Positions 7,370-15,900 of a stretch of 21,991 bases of DNA are shown here, in pieces. Position numbers and translations under genes: made by a program. The notes under the pieces are model-generated. The model did no database searches. It saw only the letters and a list, made by a program, of their open reading frames with translations, and was not told the origin of the DNA. The stretch is taken from assembly GCA_946545675.1 (NCBI GenBank), contig CAMNNR010000002.1, positions 1 through 21,991 of the forward strand. The letters are read 5' to 3'. Source of the stretch: an uncultured Thermoplasmata archaeon. Its GTDB lineage: Archaea > Thermoplasmatota > Thermoplasmata > Methanomassiliicoccales > Methanomethylophilaceae. Numbering within the stretch: position 1 is the stretch's first letter; each line of letters starts with the position of its first letter.

Positions 7370-8491
7370 ATGGCCGAGGAGTTCAAAGTCACCCCCTGGG
7401 AGGTGACCGGAGACATTGATTACGACGTGCTTATGAAGAAATTCGGGACCACGCCCATCGACGATAAGCTGATCCAGAGGATTTCCAAGCACTGCGAGCC
7501 CCATCCCATGCTCAGACGTGGTATATTCTATTCCCACCGTGACGTGGATATACTGATGGATGAGTACGAGAAGGGCAACGAATTCTACATCTACACCGGC
7601 AGGGGCCCCTCTGGCAACACGCATCTCGGCCATGTGATGCCGTGGATATTCAACAAGTGGCTCCAGGACAAGTTCAAGTGCAAGATGCTGTTCCAGATGA
7701 CCGACGATGAGAAGTTCCTCTTCAAGGACCTCACCCTCCACGACACCCGCAGCATGGCATACGAGAACGCACTCGACTTCGTCGCGCTGGGATTCGATCC
7801 TGACAGGACCAAGATCATCATCGACACCGAGAACATCAAGACCCTCTATCCTCTGGCGCTTCGTGTTGCCAAGAAGGTCACATTCTCCACCGCCAAGGCG
7901 GTATTCGGGTTCGACAACGAGTCCAACATCGGCAGGATATTCTTCACCACGCTGGAATCGGCTCCGGCGTTCATCCCCACCGAACTCGAGGGGAAACCCA
8001 CCCGTGTGATGATCCCCTGCGGTATCGACCAGGATCCCCACTTCAGGGTAACCAGAGACGTAGCCCCCGGTTTGGGGTACCCCAAGCCCACCCTGATGTA
8101 CTGCAAGATGTGTCCCGGACTGAACGGTGGGGACAAGATGTCATCCTCCGACGAGAACGCAACCATCTACACGACCGATACCCCCAAACAGGTCAAGAAG
8201 AAGGTCGGAAGGGCGTTCACCGGCGGATGCGTAAGCGTGGAGGAGCAGAGGCAGAAGGGAGGCAATCCCGACGTCTGTGCGGTCTTCAAGTACAATTACT
8301 ACCTCTTCGAGTACGACGACGCCAAACTCAACGAGATGGCCGAGAAGTGCAGGAACGGAGAGATACTGTGCGGCGAATGCAAGGTCGCACTCACTCAGAA
8401 AATCAATGTGTTCCTCGAGGCCCATCAGGCCAAGAGGGAGGAAGCCAAGGAGATCCTTGACAAGATGGCCTTCGAAGGCTTCAAATGGTGA
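7370..8491 (+). CDS. trpS: Tryptophanyl-tRNA synthetase (archaeal/eukaryal type)
   Basis: Class Ic synthetase charging tRNA-Trp, cytoplasmic, 373 aa. Seen: the N-terminal archaeal/eukaryal extension (about 1-70); GRGPSGNTHLGH carrying the HIGH-like signature at 85-88; the active-site stretch QMTDDEKFLFKD; PCGIDQDPHFRVTRD; and the second signature KMSSS at 256-260. These are diagnostic of the eukaryal-like TrpRS rather than the bacterial form. Start ATG 7370 follows a TATA box at leaderless distance. It forms an operon with pheS, whose start region lies in the trpS stop codon context (GGTGA at 8487-8491). Confidence 0.96.
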   Translation: MAEEFKVTPWEVTGDIDYDVLMKKFGTTPIDDKLIQRISKHCEPHPMLRRGIFYSHRDVDILMDEYEKGNEFYIYTGRGPSGNTHLGHVMPWIFNKWLQDKFKCKMLFQMTDDEKFLFKDLTLHDTRSMAYENALDFVALGFDPDRTKIIIDTENIKTLYPLALRVAKKVTFSTAKAVFGFDNESNIGRIFFTTLESAPAFIPTELEGKPTRVMIPCGIDQDPHFRVTRDVAPGLGYPKPTLMYCKMCPGLNGGDKMSSSDENATIYTTDTPKQVKKKVGRAFTGGCVSVEEQRQKGGNPDVCAVFKYNYYLFEYDDAKLNEMAEKCRNGEILCGECKVALTQKINVFLEAHQAKREEAKEILDKMAFEGFKW

Positions 8492-8496
8492 CTCAA

Positions 8497-10017
8497 ATGG
8501 ACATGAACGAGATACTCGCAGGCCTCAGCTACAATGAGAAGAGGCTGCTGCTGGCACTTGATAAGAACAATGGTCGCGGAACCCCAGCGGACATGATACG
8601 TACCGGAGGTTTCGGACTCGAGGTCGAGGTCATGGGTTCGGCCTCATGGCTCGCATCCAAGGGTCTCGCGCAGATATCCGAAGAGAGCACCAAATATTAC
8701 GCGCTCACTGACCCCGAGGCATCCAGGAACGGACTGCCCGAGAGGGTCGCACTCAAGGTCATCGACGCCGCCGGAGGAAGCATAACCCTTTCCGGTCTCG
8801 CGGCAGGCATGGGTAACGGCGAGGACAACATCGCCGTGGGTTGGCTCATGAGGAAGAAACTCGCCAGCATGCAGGATGTGAACGGCGAGAAGGGACTCGT
8901 CCTCAATGATGCAGGAAAGGCCGCCCTGAAAACCGTGATGCCCGACGAGGCACTCGTCACCAGGATGCTTGAGGCCCCTGTGCCTGAATCTGAGGCTGAC
9001 CCCAAGGTCATCAAGGACCTGAAAGGCCGTAAGGGAATGATCAAGGAGATCGTCGAGACCGTCAGGGAGATATCTCTCACCGACGACGGAATCAAGGCCG
9101 CCCGTTCAGGCATCGAAGTCAAAGAGGAGATTACCGAGATCACCGACGAGATAGTCCAGAGTGGTAAGTGGAAGGATGTCGAGTTCAGGAAATACGATGT
9201 CCAGACCTTCGCTCCCGCAGTATACCCAGCAAAGAAGAACCCTCTGACCAGGCTCGGTAACGAGGTCCGCAGGATGTTCACCGAGATGGGATTCAACGAG
9301 ATGTCCTCCGAGTATGTCCAGCCCGCATTCTGGAACATGGACGTTCTCTTCATCCCCCAGGATCACCCTGCCAGGGATATGCAGGACACCTTCTTCCTCG
9401 AGAACCCCAACCGTATCGAGCTGGAGGACAAGGACCTGGTCGCCAAGATCAAAGCCATCCACGAGAACGGAGGAAACACCGGTTCCACCGGATGGGGAGG
9501 CGAATGGTCTGAGGAGAAGGCTTCACAGGCACTGCTCAGGACCCACAGTACCGTGAGCAGCATCCGTTACATCGCCGATCACCCTGACGCACCCCAGAAG
9601 GCGTTCTCCATCTCCAGGATCTTCAGGAAGGAGTCTATAGATGCGACCCATCTGCCCGAATTCAGTCAGATTGAAGGTATCATCATCGACGAAAATGCCA
9701 ACCTTGACATGCTCATCTCCATCATCCGTGAGTTCTATGCAAGGATGGGATTCGACAAGATCAACGTCCGTCCCAGTTATTTCCCCTACACCGAGCCCTC
9801 GATGGAACTCGAGGTCTACTTCAACGGCAAATGGCTAGAACTCGGCGGTGCTGGCATATTCAGGCCCGAGGTCCTCGAGCCCTTCGGCGTGAAGACTCCC
9901 GTCCTCGCATGGGGATTCGGTTTCGAGAGGCTCGCGATGCTCAAGTGGAACATCACCGACATCAGGGACCTTTACATCTCCGACCTGGATTCGCTCAAGA
10001 GGAACACTGTCTTCTGA
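8497..10017 (+). CDS. pheS: Phenylalanyl-tRNA synthetase alpha subunit
   Basis: Class IIc synthetase catalytic subunit, about 506 aa, archaeal/eukaryal form. An N-terminal winged-helix/DNA-binding-like region (NEKRLLLALDKN onward, through about residue 200) precedes the catalytic core (about 235-506). Class II motif 2 is seen as FSISRIFRKESID (FRKE at 376-379) and motif 3 as GFGFERLAML (473-482); LELGGAGIFRPEV is the Phe-pocket region. Starts at 8485, 8497 and 8503 are in frame. I chose ATG 8497 because GGTGA at 8487-8491, which includes the trpS stop, lies 5 nt before it. The partner pheT is not in the window: the next gene is convergent and starts its stop codon at the adjacent base. Confidence 0.95.
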   Translation: MDMNEILAGLSYNEKRLLLALDKNNGRGTPADMIRTGGFGLEVEVMGSASWLASKGLAQISEESTKYYALTDPEASRNGLPERVALKVIDAAGGSITLSGLAAGMGNGEDNIAVGWLMRKKLASMQDVNGEKGLVLNDAGKAALKTVMPDEALVTRMLEAPVPESEADPKVIKDLKGRKGMIKEIVETVREISLTDDGIKAARSGIEVKEEITEITDEIVQSGKWKDVEFRKYDVQTFAPAVYPAKKNPLTRLGNEVRRMFTEMGFNEMSSEYVQPAFWNMDVLFIPQDHPARDMQDTFFLENPNRIELEDKDLVAKIKAIHENGGNTGSTGWGGEWSEEKASQALLRTHSTVSSIRYIADHPDAPQKAFSISRIFRKESIDATHLPEFSQIEGIIIDENANLDMLISIIREFYARMGFDKINVRPSYFPYTEPSMELEVYFNGKWLELGGAGIFRPEVLEPFGVKTPVLAWGFGFERLAMLKWNITDIRDLYISDLDSLKRNTVF

Positions 10018-11250
10018 TCAGTTGAAATTGAGCTTGGAACGGGGATCGTCAAGCGCCCGTAACAGGTTCTTGTAGCTGCCCTTCTTGTATTCCGGAGCGG
10101 CGGCCATGGCCTTCCCGAGGAGCATGCGCGCATCATCCAGATTATCGTTGCGGTAGGCAATCTCCGCCCTGACCATCAGGATACTGTCCACGTCTTTGGC
10201 ATCACCTATCTCGTGCATCGCATCGGACGCGGCGACAGCTAATCTGTCTGCCTGCTGATAATCTCCGTTGCGGAGACAGGCCTGGGCCATGATGACTGCA
10301 GCCAGAGGGAGTTTCAGGTCGTCATACGCGGTCGATGCGAGATTGAACGCCTTGTCGTAATCGTCGTGCATGACGCAGAGCTGGGCCTCCACGACGGTGG
10401 CCAGGGCCGAATGGTATTTGTCGAGTACCTTGAGGCAGGACTTCACGCCTTCGGTGGATTTGATGGCGACCGCTACCTGGCTCTTCAGCCAATAGATGTC
10501 TTCCGTATAGTCATCTGGAACATCGAGACGGTTCAGTATCTCCATCAGGTCCTCGTTCGGGTTGTATGAGAATTCGTCGGTGTGGCGGACAGCGTATCTT
10601 ACCGCCTCGAGATTGCGTCCGGCACAGACGAGGTGATATAGCCTCTCCTGTAGGTTCCCCTGCTCCATCCACCAGTCCGCAGCCCAGCCGTGCCATTTGA
10701 TTATCTCCTCTTGGGGGATCTTCTCTAGGTAAACCTTCGCCACATCCGGGGGAACCAGGACCATTCCGCTGATGTCAGCCGGGAGTGTGCCGGTCTCGGT
10801 GGCGGGGAAGATCTCCCTGGGCACAGGGACGCGAAACACGCTCGCCCGACCGAAGGTCTCGCGGTCGCGGGGACTCAGTGCGTTCCATTTGACCTCGGGG
10901 TTGCAGCGCTTCATGTCGAGGATGACCGATGGGTCGATACCTGCAGCATCCAGTTTCTTGCGGATGATCTCCACCTTCTCCAATCCGGATTGGGTGATGC
11001 AATACACCAGCCTCCTGGTGCGGACTCCTTTCTGGCGGGCCTGCCAACTCGTCACCATACCGATGTCGCCGAGCCTTTTGAGGTCCAACGAGGCGTGGGA
11101 ACGGGTGATGCCGGTAACCCTGGCAATCCCATCCTGTGTGAGGTCGAAAGGTACATTGTATTCCTGTCCTTCGGAAACGTGAGTGAAATTGCTTAGGTGA
11201 AGCAGAATGCGGTCTTTGACCGGGACGTCCCTGATGGTAACATAAGCCAT
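10018..11250 (-). CDS. Winged-helix / TPR-repeat transcriptional regulator
   Basis: 410 aa, predicted cytoplasmic. The N-terminal winged HTH is at about residues 12-95: an initial helix KDRILLHLSNF, then TQDGIARVTGITRSHASLDL as the helix-turn-helix, and a wing TRRLVYCITQSG. After a linker rich in Pro comes an all-helical C-terminal half (about 185-400) with tetratricopeptide-like pairs, such as ALATVVEAQLCVMHDDYDKA, LPLAAVIMAQACLRNGDY and VRAEIAYRNDNLDDA. The architecture resembles archaeal HTH-TPR regulators; ligand and targets are unknown. A GTG at 11262 would add four residues. I chose ATG 11250 because a T-rich box at 11273-11283 (minus strand) sits about 27 bp upstream. It is divergent from dtdA across 76 bp and convergent with pheS with no gap. 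Confidence 0.85.
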   Translation of the reverse strand: MAYVTIRDVPVKDRILLHLSNFTHVSEGQEYNVPFDLTQDGIARVTGITRSHASLDLKRLGDIGMVTSWQARQKGVRTRRLVYCITQSGLEKVEIIRKKLDAAGIDPSVILDMKRCNPEVKWNALSPRDRETFGRASVFRVPVPREIFPATETGTLPADISGMVLVPPDVAKVYLEKIPQEEIIKWHGWAADWWMEQGNLQERLYHLVCAGRNLEAVRYAVRHTDEFSYNPNEDLMEILNRLDVPDDYTEDIYWLKSQVAVAIKSTEGVKSCLKVLDKYHSALATVVEAQLCVMHDDYDKAFNLASTAYDDLKLPLAAVIMAQACLRNGDYQQADRLAVAASDAMHEIGDAKDVDSILMVRAEIAYRNDNLDDARMLLGKAMAAAPEYKKGSYKNLLRALDDPRSKLNFN

Positions 11251-11326
11251 GTTTATATCCACGTTTCAGATAGGATAAAAAAGAAATCAGGTCGATTAAG
11301 ACTGTTAAAACGGGTTGTCTTTACAC
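11251..11326. promoter_or_regulatory. Divergent promoter region, HTH-TPR gene and dtdA
   Basis: A 76-bp shared intergenic region. On the minus strand CTTTTTTATCC (11273-11283) lies about 27 bp before ATG 11250. On the plus strand CGATTAAGAC (11293-11302) lies about 28 bp before ATG 11327. Neither ATG has a clear Shine-Dalgarno, so both transcripts look leaderless or nearly so. The shared space makes co-regulation or autoregulation by the HTH protein plausible. Confidence 0.5.
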
Positions 11327-12172
11327 ATGCACAGGTTGTTAGTGAGGTATGAGAAGGATATCGCATCGGTGAATATGGTCGACGAGTACATCTCCGGCGG
11401 GGGATGGGAAGATGCCGGGGAGGACGAGCAGGGCCGCCGTTACATAACCGACGGTAATGACATGATCGTCTATCTCCAGCACCAGCACATCCGCGCGGAG
11501 CACATCGACCGTGACGCAGAAGCCTTCGGTTTCAAGCCCGATGTCGTCGTGTTCCCATCGGTCCACAGCGCAAAGAGCGGGATACCTGCACTGACCGTAC
11601 ACCCCATCGGCAACTATCACGAAGCACAATACGGCGGAGAGGAAGGCAGATTGGCCCCAGCCTGCCCCAAACTGATGTCTGACACCCTGCGCAGCATCAG
11701 GAAGAACTGCAATATTCCAGAGTACAACATATGCTTCGAGGTCTCGCACCACGGGCCTTTCATCGAGACACCGACCTACTTCCTGGAGATCGGCAGTGAT
11801 GAGAGCTGCTGGGGGAGGAAGGACGCGGCGGAGATACAGTCCAAGGTCCTCAGAGAGGTCAGGGAACTCAACGATTATCCCGACGTGATAGGTATAGGAG
11901 GAGGTCACTACGCCCCCAGATTCACAGAGCTGGCACTGTCGAGCAAAGTGAATTTCGGACACATGCTTCCGAACTATCAGATGGAAGGCCGTGACGACGA
12001 GGACATCGCCCGTTGCATAAAGCTCGCGCTGGAAGCTTCCAATACGAAAATGGCCTACCTGCACAGGAAGTCCATGAAGGGGGCACAGGCAGCCCGCATC
12101 ATCGCCCTCGGCGAATCGGTGGGCTGCGAGTTCATGAAATCCGAGGATTTCGAGCCGCTTACTGGGAACTGA
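11327..12172 (+). CDS. dtdA: D-aminoacyl-tRNA deacylase (archaeal/GEK1 type)
   Basis: 281 aa, DtdA/GEK1 family zinc-dependent hydrolase. It removes D-amino acids wrongly attached to tRNA, a chiral proofreading step of translation, in the cytoplasm. Seen in order: VVFPSVHSAKSGIPALTVH (about 74-92), the dyad EVSHHGP (138-144), YFLEIGSDESCW (151-162), and the signature GIGGGHYAPRFTELAL (189-204) with NFGHMLPNY. The His/Glu/Asp residues in these blocks are the likely metal and catalytic ligands. A TTG at 11315 is in frame; ATG 11327 was chosen because it starts directly on the first beta strand and sits at leaderless distance from a TATA-like box. Its last 14 bases overlap the 3' end of the opposing pyrH. 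Confidence 0.93.
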   Translation: MHRLLVRYEKDIASVNMVDEYISGGGWEDAGEDEQGRRYITDGNDMIVYLQHQHIRAEHIDRDAEAFGFKPDVVVFPSVHSAKSGIPALTVHPIGNYHEAQYGGEEGRLAPACPKLMSDTLRSIRKNCNIPEYNICFEVSHHGPFIETPTYFLEIGSDESCWGRKDAAEIQSKVLREVRELNDYPDVIGIGGGHYAPRFTELALSSKVNFGHMLPNYQMEGRDDEDIARCIKLALEASNTKMAYLHRKSMKGAQAARIIALGESVGCEFMKSEDFEPLTGN

Positions 12173-12848
12173 TGTAGGTACCGGAGAAGGGTTGTCCGAG
12201 GATGGCCTTCTCGAGTTCCGCGAGGTTTCTTCCGTCCACCATCTGGATGTCGATCCTTTCCTTCTTGGCAATCTGGACACCCAGAGGGTCGAAGACGCTG
12301 GACTTTCCAGCGCCGTGGTCCTTGTAAACCAGGGCATCGAGTTCCTCGATGGTCAGCTTATCGTATCTGACCGCGTCAGGGTTCTTCCTGGGATCGTCAG
12401 AGTAAACAGCATCCACGGAAGTGGCGTTAATCACGCGTTTCGCTCCGAGTTCGGTGGCGAGCATGGTCGCCACTGCATCGGTTGTGTGGCCGGGTTCGGT
12501 ACCGCCCATGACCACGATCCCGCCGTCCTTGAATTTCTCCGCGGCGGTTTTCACGTCGAGGGGGATATCGGTGGAGGACTTGTCCCCCAATGCAAGTGCC
12601 AGAAGTCCCGCATTAAGCCTCGTGCATCCGATCCCGAGGAGGTCGAGTTCATACTCGCTGCCCCCGAGTTCCCTGCCGGTGACCGTGTAGTAGCGGGCGA
12701 TCTTCCCGCCTCCGCAGACCACACAGATCCTTACTTTTTCAGAGGCTTTCTTAAGCATTTCCGCGAGTTTTCCGATATAAACCGAATCATTTTGGTCCGG
12801 AATCAGAATCGAACCGCCTATTGAGATGACGACGATGTCCTGGCTCAT
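12159..12848 (-). CDS. pyrH: Uridylate kinase (UMP kinase)
   Basis: 229 aa, amino-acid-kinase-fold UMP kinase of archaeal type, phosphorylating UMP to UDP in pyrimidine synthesis. Seen: the N-terminal ATP-phosphate loop ISIGGSILIP (8-17), the VVCGGGKIAR loop (42-51), GGTEPGHTTDAVA for substrate binding, and NATSVDAVYSDDPRKNPDA for the nucleotide base. I chose ATG 12848 (MSQDIVVIS) over an upstream start at 12890 because the latter adds a non-homologous leader spanning the promoter region. The stop is TAA, one of only two non-TGA stops seen. Divergent from prf1 across 60 bp. Confidence 0.94.
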   Translation of the reverse strand: MSQDIVVISIGGSILIPDQNDSVYIGKLAEMLKKASEKVRICVVCGGGKIARYYTVTGRELGGSEYELDLLGIGCTRLNAGLLALALGDKSSTDIPLDVKTAAEKFKDGGIVVMGGTEPGHTTDAVATMLATELGAKRVINATSVDAVYSDDPRKNPDAVRYDKLTIEELDALVYKDHGAGKSSVFDPLGVQIAKKERIDIQMVDGRNLAELEKAILGQPFSGTYISSQ

Positions 12849-12908
12849 AACTAACACTTTTATAGGGATGCGGGTTAGGGATAAAATCATTGTTGAAGGT
12901 ATGTCAAC
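12849..12908. promoter_or_regulatory. Divergent promoter region, pyrH and prf1
   Basis: GGATAAAATC at 12879-12888 is centred about 25 bp before the prf1 ATG (12909), so prf1 looks leaderless. For pyrH the same A/T block read on the minus strand (GATTTTATCC) would give a leader of about 11 nt. A second minus-strand box CTATAAAAG near 12857-12865 is only about 12 bp from the pyrH ATG and too close for that start. AGGGAT occurs twice (12864-12869 and 12877-12882). Confidence 0.45.
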
Positions 12909-14147
12909 ATGGCAAACGACAATTCCGCTAACAGAGCCCGCTACGATTTTAAGAAGGCTATGGAAGAGATCAGGAACTACCGAGGAAGAGGCACCGAGCT
13001 AATCTCGGTGTATGTGCCCTACGGCAAGCTGATTTCAGATGCAATGGCCTATCTCAGAGACGAGCAGGGTCAGGCATCGAACATCAAATCTAAAACCACG
13101 ATGAAGAACGTCACCAGTGCCATCGATTCTATCATGGCCCGTCTCAAGACGTTCGACAAGGTACCCGAGAACGGTATCGTCATCTTCTGCGGTGAGGTCC
13201 CCCGTGCCGGAGACCAGACCAAGATGGTGCAGTACACCATCAACCCTCCGGAACCCATCGGTGCGTTCCTCTACAGGTGCGATTCGGCATTCTTCACTGA
13301 CCCTCTCGAGTCCATGCTCATCGACAAGAGGTACTATGGACTCCTCGTAATGGACAGGAAAGAGGCAACCATCGGAATCCTCGCCGGCCCCAGGATCCAG
13401 GTGCTCAAGCACTTCGAATCCATGGTCCCCTCCAAGCACCACCAGGGAGGTCAGTCATCCGTCCGTTTCGAGAGGCTGATCGAGATCGCCGCCCACGAAT
13501 TCTACAAGAAGATAGCAGACAACTGCACCACCTGCTTCCTGGATTCCCTCCAGGACCTGGAAGGTATCATCATCGGCGGTCACTCCCCCACCAAGGACTT
13601 CTTCTACAACGAGCAGTACCTCCACCACGAGCTTCAGAAGAAGGTCATCAAGCCCCTCATCGACACCGGCTACACCGACGAGTCTGGTCTGAAGGAACTC
13701 GTGGACAACGCCCAGGGTTCCATCCAGGACCAGACCCTCTCCTACGAGAAGGAGATGATGCAGAGGCTCTTCCGTGAGATCAGGAAGACCGAGGGCGGTC
13801 TTTCCGCTTACGGTGAGGCACAGGTCCGCCATTGCGCTGACATGGGTGCCATCGACACCTTCCTCATCTCCAGCCAGCTCAGGAAGTACCGCTGCAAGTG
13901 CAAATGTTCCGCCTGCGGCCATGAGTTCGAGGCCACCACCGACAGCGACGAGGAGACCGTGAAGTGTCCCAAGTGCGATGGAAACTCCAAGATCGTGGAG
14001 AGCATGGACCTCATCGACAACTTCTTCGAACTCTCAGAACTCTACAATTCGAACATGCAGCTCATCTCCGGCGATTCCGAAGAGGGAGAGATGCTCCTGA
14101 AGGCGTTCGGCGGTATCGCCGCACTGCTCAGGTACAACGTGGAGTGA
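12909..14147 (+). CDS. prf1: Peptide chain release factor aRF1
   Basis: 412 aa, archaeal class-1 release factor (eRF1 family) that reads all stop codons and triggers peptide release. Domain 1 carries the stop-reading motifs NIKS (58-61, in QASNIKSKTT) and YxCxxxF (YRCDSAF at 122-128). Domain 2 carries the catalytic GGQ (180-182, in KHHQGGQSSVRFERL). Domain 3 includes a cysteine cluster near 325-360 (CKCKCSACGHEF, then CPKC), likely a zinc-binding minidomain. ATG 12909 is at leaderless distance from a TATA box; an ATG at 12901 is out of frame. First gene of prf1-argS-GNAT. If the host decodes UAG as pyrrolysine, this factor competes at UAG; the recognition motifs here look standard. Confidence 0.96.
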   Translation: MANDNSANRARYDFKKAMEEIRNYRGRGTELISVYVPYGKLISDAMAYLRDEQGQASNIKSKTTMKNVTSAIDSIMARLKTFDKVPENGIVIFCGEVPRAGDQTKMVQYTINPPEPIGAFLYRCDSAFFTDPLESMLIDKRYYGLLVMDRKEATIGILAGPRIQVLKHFESMVPSKHHQGGQSSVRFERLIEIAAHEFYKKIADNCTTCFLDSLQDLEGIIIGGHSPTKDFFYNEQYLHHELQKKVIKPLIDTGYTDESGLKELVDNAQGSIQDQTLSYEKEMMQRLFREIRKTEGGLSAYGEAQVRHCADMGAIDTFLISSQLRKYRCKCKCSACGHEFEATTDSDEETVKCPKCDGNSKIVESMDLIDNFFELSELYNSNMQLISGDSEEGEMLLKAFGGIAALLRYNVE

Positions 14148-14152
14148 TTCAC

Positions 14153-15898
14153 ATGAAGGCAGTAGACCAGTTCGTCAATGAATGCGAGACGAAGGTGAGG
14201 GAGATCGTCACCGCCATGGGCGCTCCCGCTGACGTGAAGATCGTGAAGGAGATCCCGGACAACGCGGACCTGGCAATCCCCTGTTTCACCTTCGCCAAAC
14301 CCCTGAAGATGGCACCCGTGGCCATCGCCGAGAAGATAGCCTCCGAGATGAAGCTCCCCTGCGGAATCATCGCAGGAGTCAAGCCCCTCAACGGATACCT
14401 CAACTTCGACATCGACAGCAGTGCGCTCATCACCGACCTCCTCGAGGAGGTTGTCGAGAAGGGAGCCGACTTCGGAAAGTCCGCACCCACCGGAATCAGG
14501 GTCAACGTGGAACACACCTCCACCAACCCTACTGGGCCCGTGCACGTGGGACGTGCCAGGAACCCCATTATCGGTGATACGCTCGCAAGGTGCCTCAGGA
14601 TGCGCGGACACGACGTCACCACCGAGTACTACGTCAACGATGTCGGAAAGCAGGTCGTTATGATGTCCTGGGCAGTGGCCAATGTCACCCCCGAGGAGGT
14701 CCAGAAGGAGATCGAGGAGACCGAGAAGGCGGATGACCGTGATAAGGTCGACCACAGGCTCGTGTTCAACTACAGGGTCGCCAACAAGAAGGTCTTCCAG
14801 GTCCCTGAGATGGAAGCGGAGATCGCAGAGATCCTCAGGAAGTTCGAGGCCGGCGACCAGCCCACCATCGATCATGTCAAGAAGGTCGCCGAGACCATGC
14901 TCGGGGGAATCAACGAATCCCTGGCATCCATCAACGTCAAACTCGACAGGTACACCTGGGAATCCACATTCATCGCCAACGGGGCGGCCAAGGACGTCGT
15001 CCGCAGGCTCCAGAACACGCCCTATTCCGGCAAGACCGAGGACGGGGCTTCCTATGTGGACCTGAAGGACTTCGGAATCCACGGAAAGAACACCAAGTTC
15101 ACCTTCACCCGTGCGGACGGTACCACCCTCTACACCACCAGGGACCTCGCCTACCACGAGGACAAGTTCTCCCGTGCTGACCGTGTAATCGACGTCCTCG
15201 GCGAGGACCAGAAACTCGGTTCCCAGCAGCTTACCGCCGCCCTTCAGATCATGGGCAGGACCGAGAAGCCCGAACCCCTGTTCTATGCGTTCGTCTCTCT
15301 GCCCGAGGGAAGGATGTCCACCCGTAAGGGAGTCGTCGTCTATCTCGATGACCTCGTCGACGAGGCCACCGACCGTGCTTATGAGGAGGTCAAGTCCAGG
15401 CGCAGCGACCTTTCCGAGGAGAGCATGAGGGCGATCGCCCGTGCCGTCGGAGTGGGAGCAGTCAGGTACAACATCGTCCGTGTCGGGGCCGACAAGCAGT
15501 TCGTGTTCAGCTGGCAGGAGGCCCTCAGTTTCGACGGAAACAGCGGACCCTATCTCCAGTACGTCCACGCCAGGGCATGCAGCCTCTTGAAGAAGGCCGG
15601 CGACTTCGAGTGGGACACAGACGGTTCCAAACTGACCGACGAGTACGAGATCAAGCTGGCCAAGGCCCTCTCCAAGTTCGAAGGTGTCCTCAAGGAGATC
15701 GACGAGAGCAAGAGGGTCAACATGTTGCCCGCTTACGGTCATGAGGTCGCTGCGGTGTTCAACCAGTTCTATGCAGCCGTGCCCGTTCTCCAGGCCGGAG
15801 AGGGCAGGAACGCACGCCTCACCCTCGTCCAGGCAACCAAGGTCGTCCTCAAGAACGTCCTCGACTGTCTGGGCATGGAAGCACCCGAGGAGATGTGA
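14153..15898 (+). CDS. argS: Arginyl-tRNA synthetase
   Basis: 581 aa, class I synthetase charging tRNA-Arg. Seen: the N-terminal Add-1/COG3 tRNA-binding domain (1 to about 110), VEHTSTNPTGPVHVGRARN with the HIGH-like HVGR at 131-134, EYYVNDVGKQ, and in place of KMSKS the loop EGRMSTRKG (RMSTRK at 387-392), as is common in ArgRS. A DALR anticodon-binding helical domain follows (about 460-581, GPYLQYVHARACSLLKKAG). The frame is open upstream inside prf1, but ATG 14153 has GGAGTGA at 14141-14147 placed 5 nt before it. Coupled to prf1 (5 nt gap) and to the GNAT gene. Confidence 0.96.
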   Translation: MKAVDQFVNECETKVREIVTAMGAPADVKIVKEIPDNADLAIPCFTFAKPLKMAPVAIAEKIASEMKLPCGIIAGVKPLNGYLNFDIDSSALITDLLEEVVEKGADFGKSAPTGIRVNVEHTSTNPTGPVHVGRARNPIIGDTLARCLRMRGHDVTTEYYVNDVGKQVVMMSWAVANVTPEEVQKEIEETEKADDRDKVDHRLVFNYRVANKKVFQVPEMEAEIAEILRKFEAGDQPTIDHVKKVAETMLGGINESLASINVKLDRYTWESTFIANGAAKDVVRRLQNTPYSGKTEDGASYVDLKDFGIHGKNTKFTFTRADGTTLYTTRDLAYHEDKFSRADRVIDVLGEDQKLGSQQLTAALQIMGRTEKPEPLFYAFVSLPEGRMSTRKGVVVYLDDLVDEATDRAYEEVKSRRSDLSEESMRAIARAVGVGAVRYNIVRVGADKQFVFSWQEALSFDGNSGPYLQYVHARACSLLKKAGDFEWDTDGSKLTDEYEIKLAKALSKFEGVLKEIDESKRVNMLPAYGHEVAAVFNQFYAAVPVLQAGEGRNARLTLVQATKVVLKNVLDCLGMEAPEEM

Positions 15899-15900
15899 GC

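Noticed and set aside
12857..12865. Minus-strand TATAAAAG as the pyrH promoter
   Set aside because: It lies only about 12 bp before the pyrH ATG, so transcription would start inside the coding region. The A/T block at 12879-12888 fits better.
14042..15742. 566-codon open frame antisense to argS
   Set aside because: A mirror of argS, produced by high third-position GC. It has Gly/Val/Asp/Leu-biased composition, no domain and no promoter logic.
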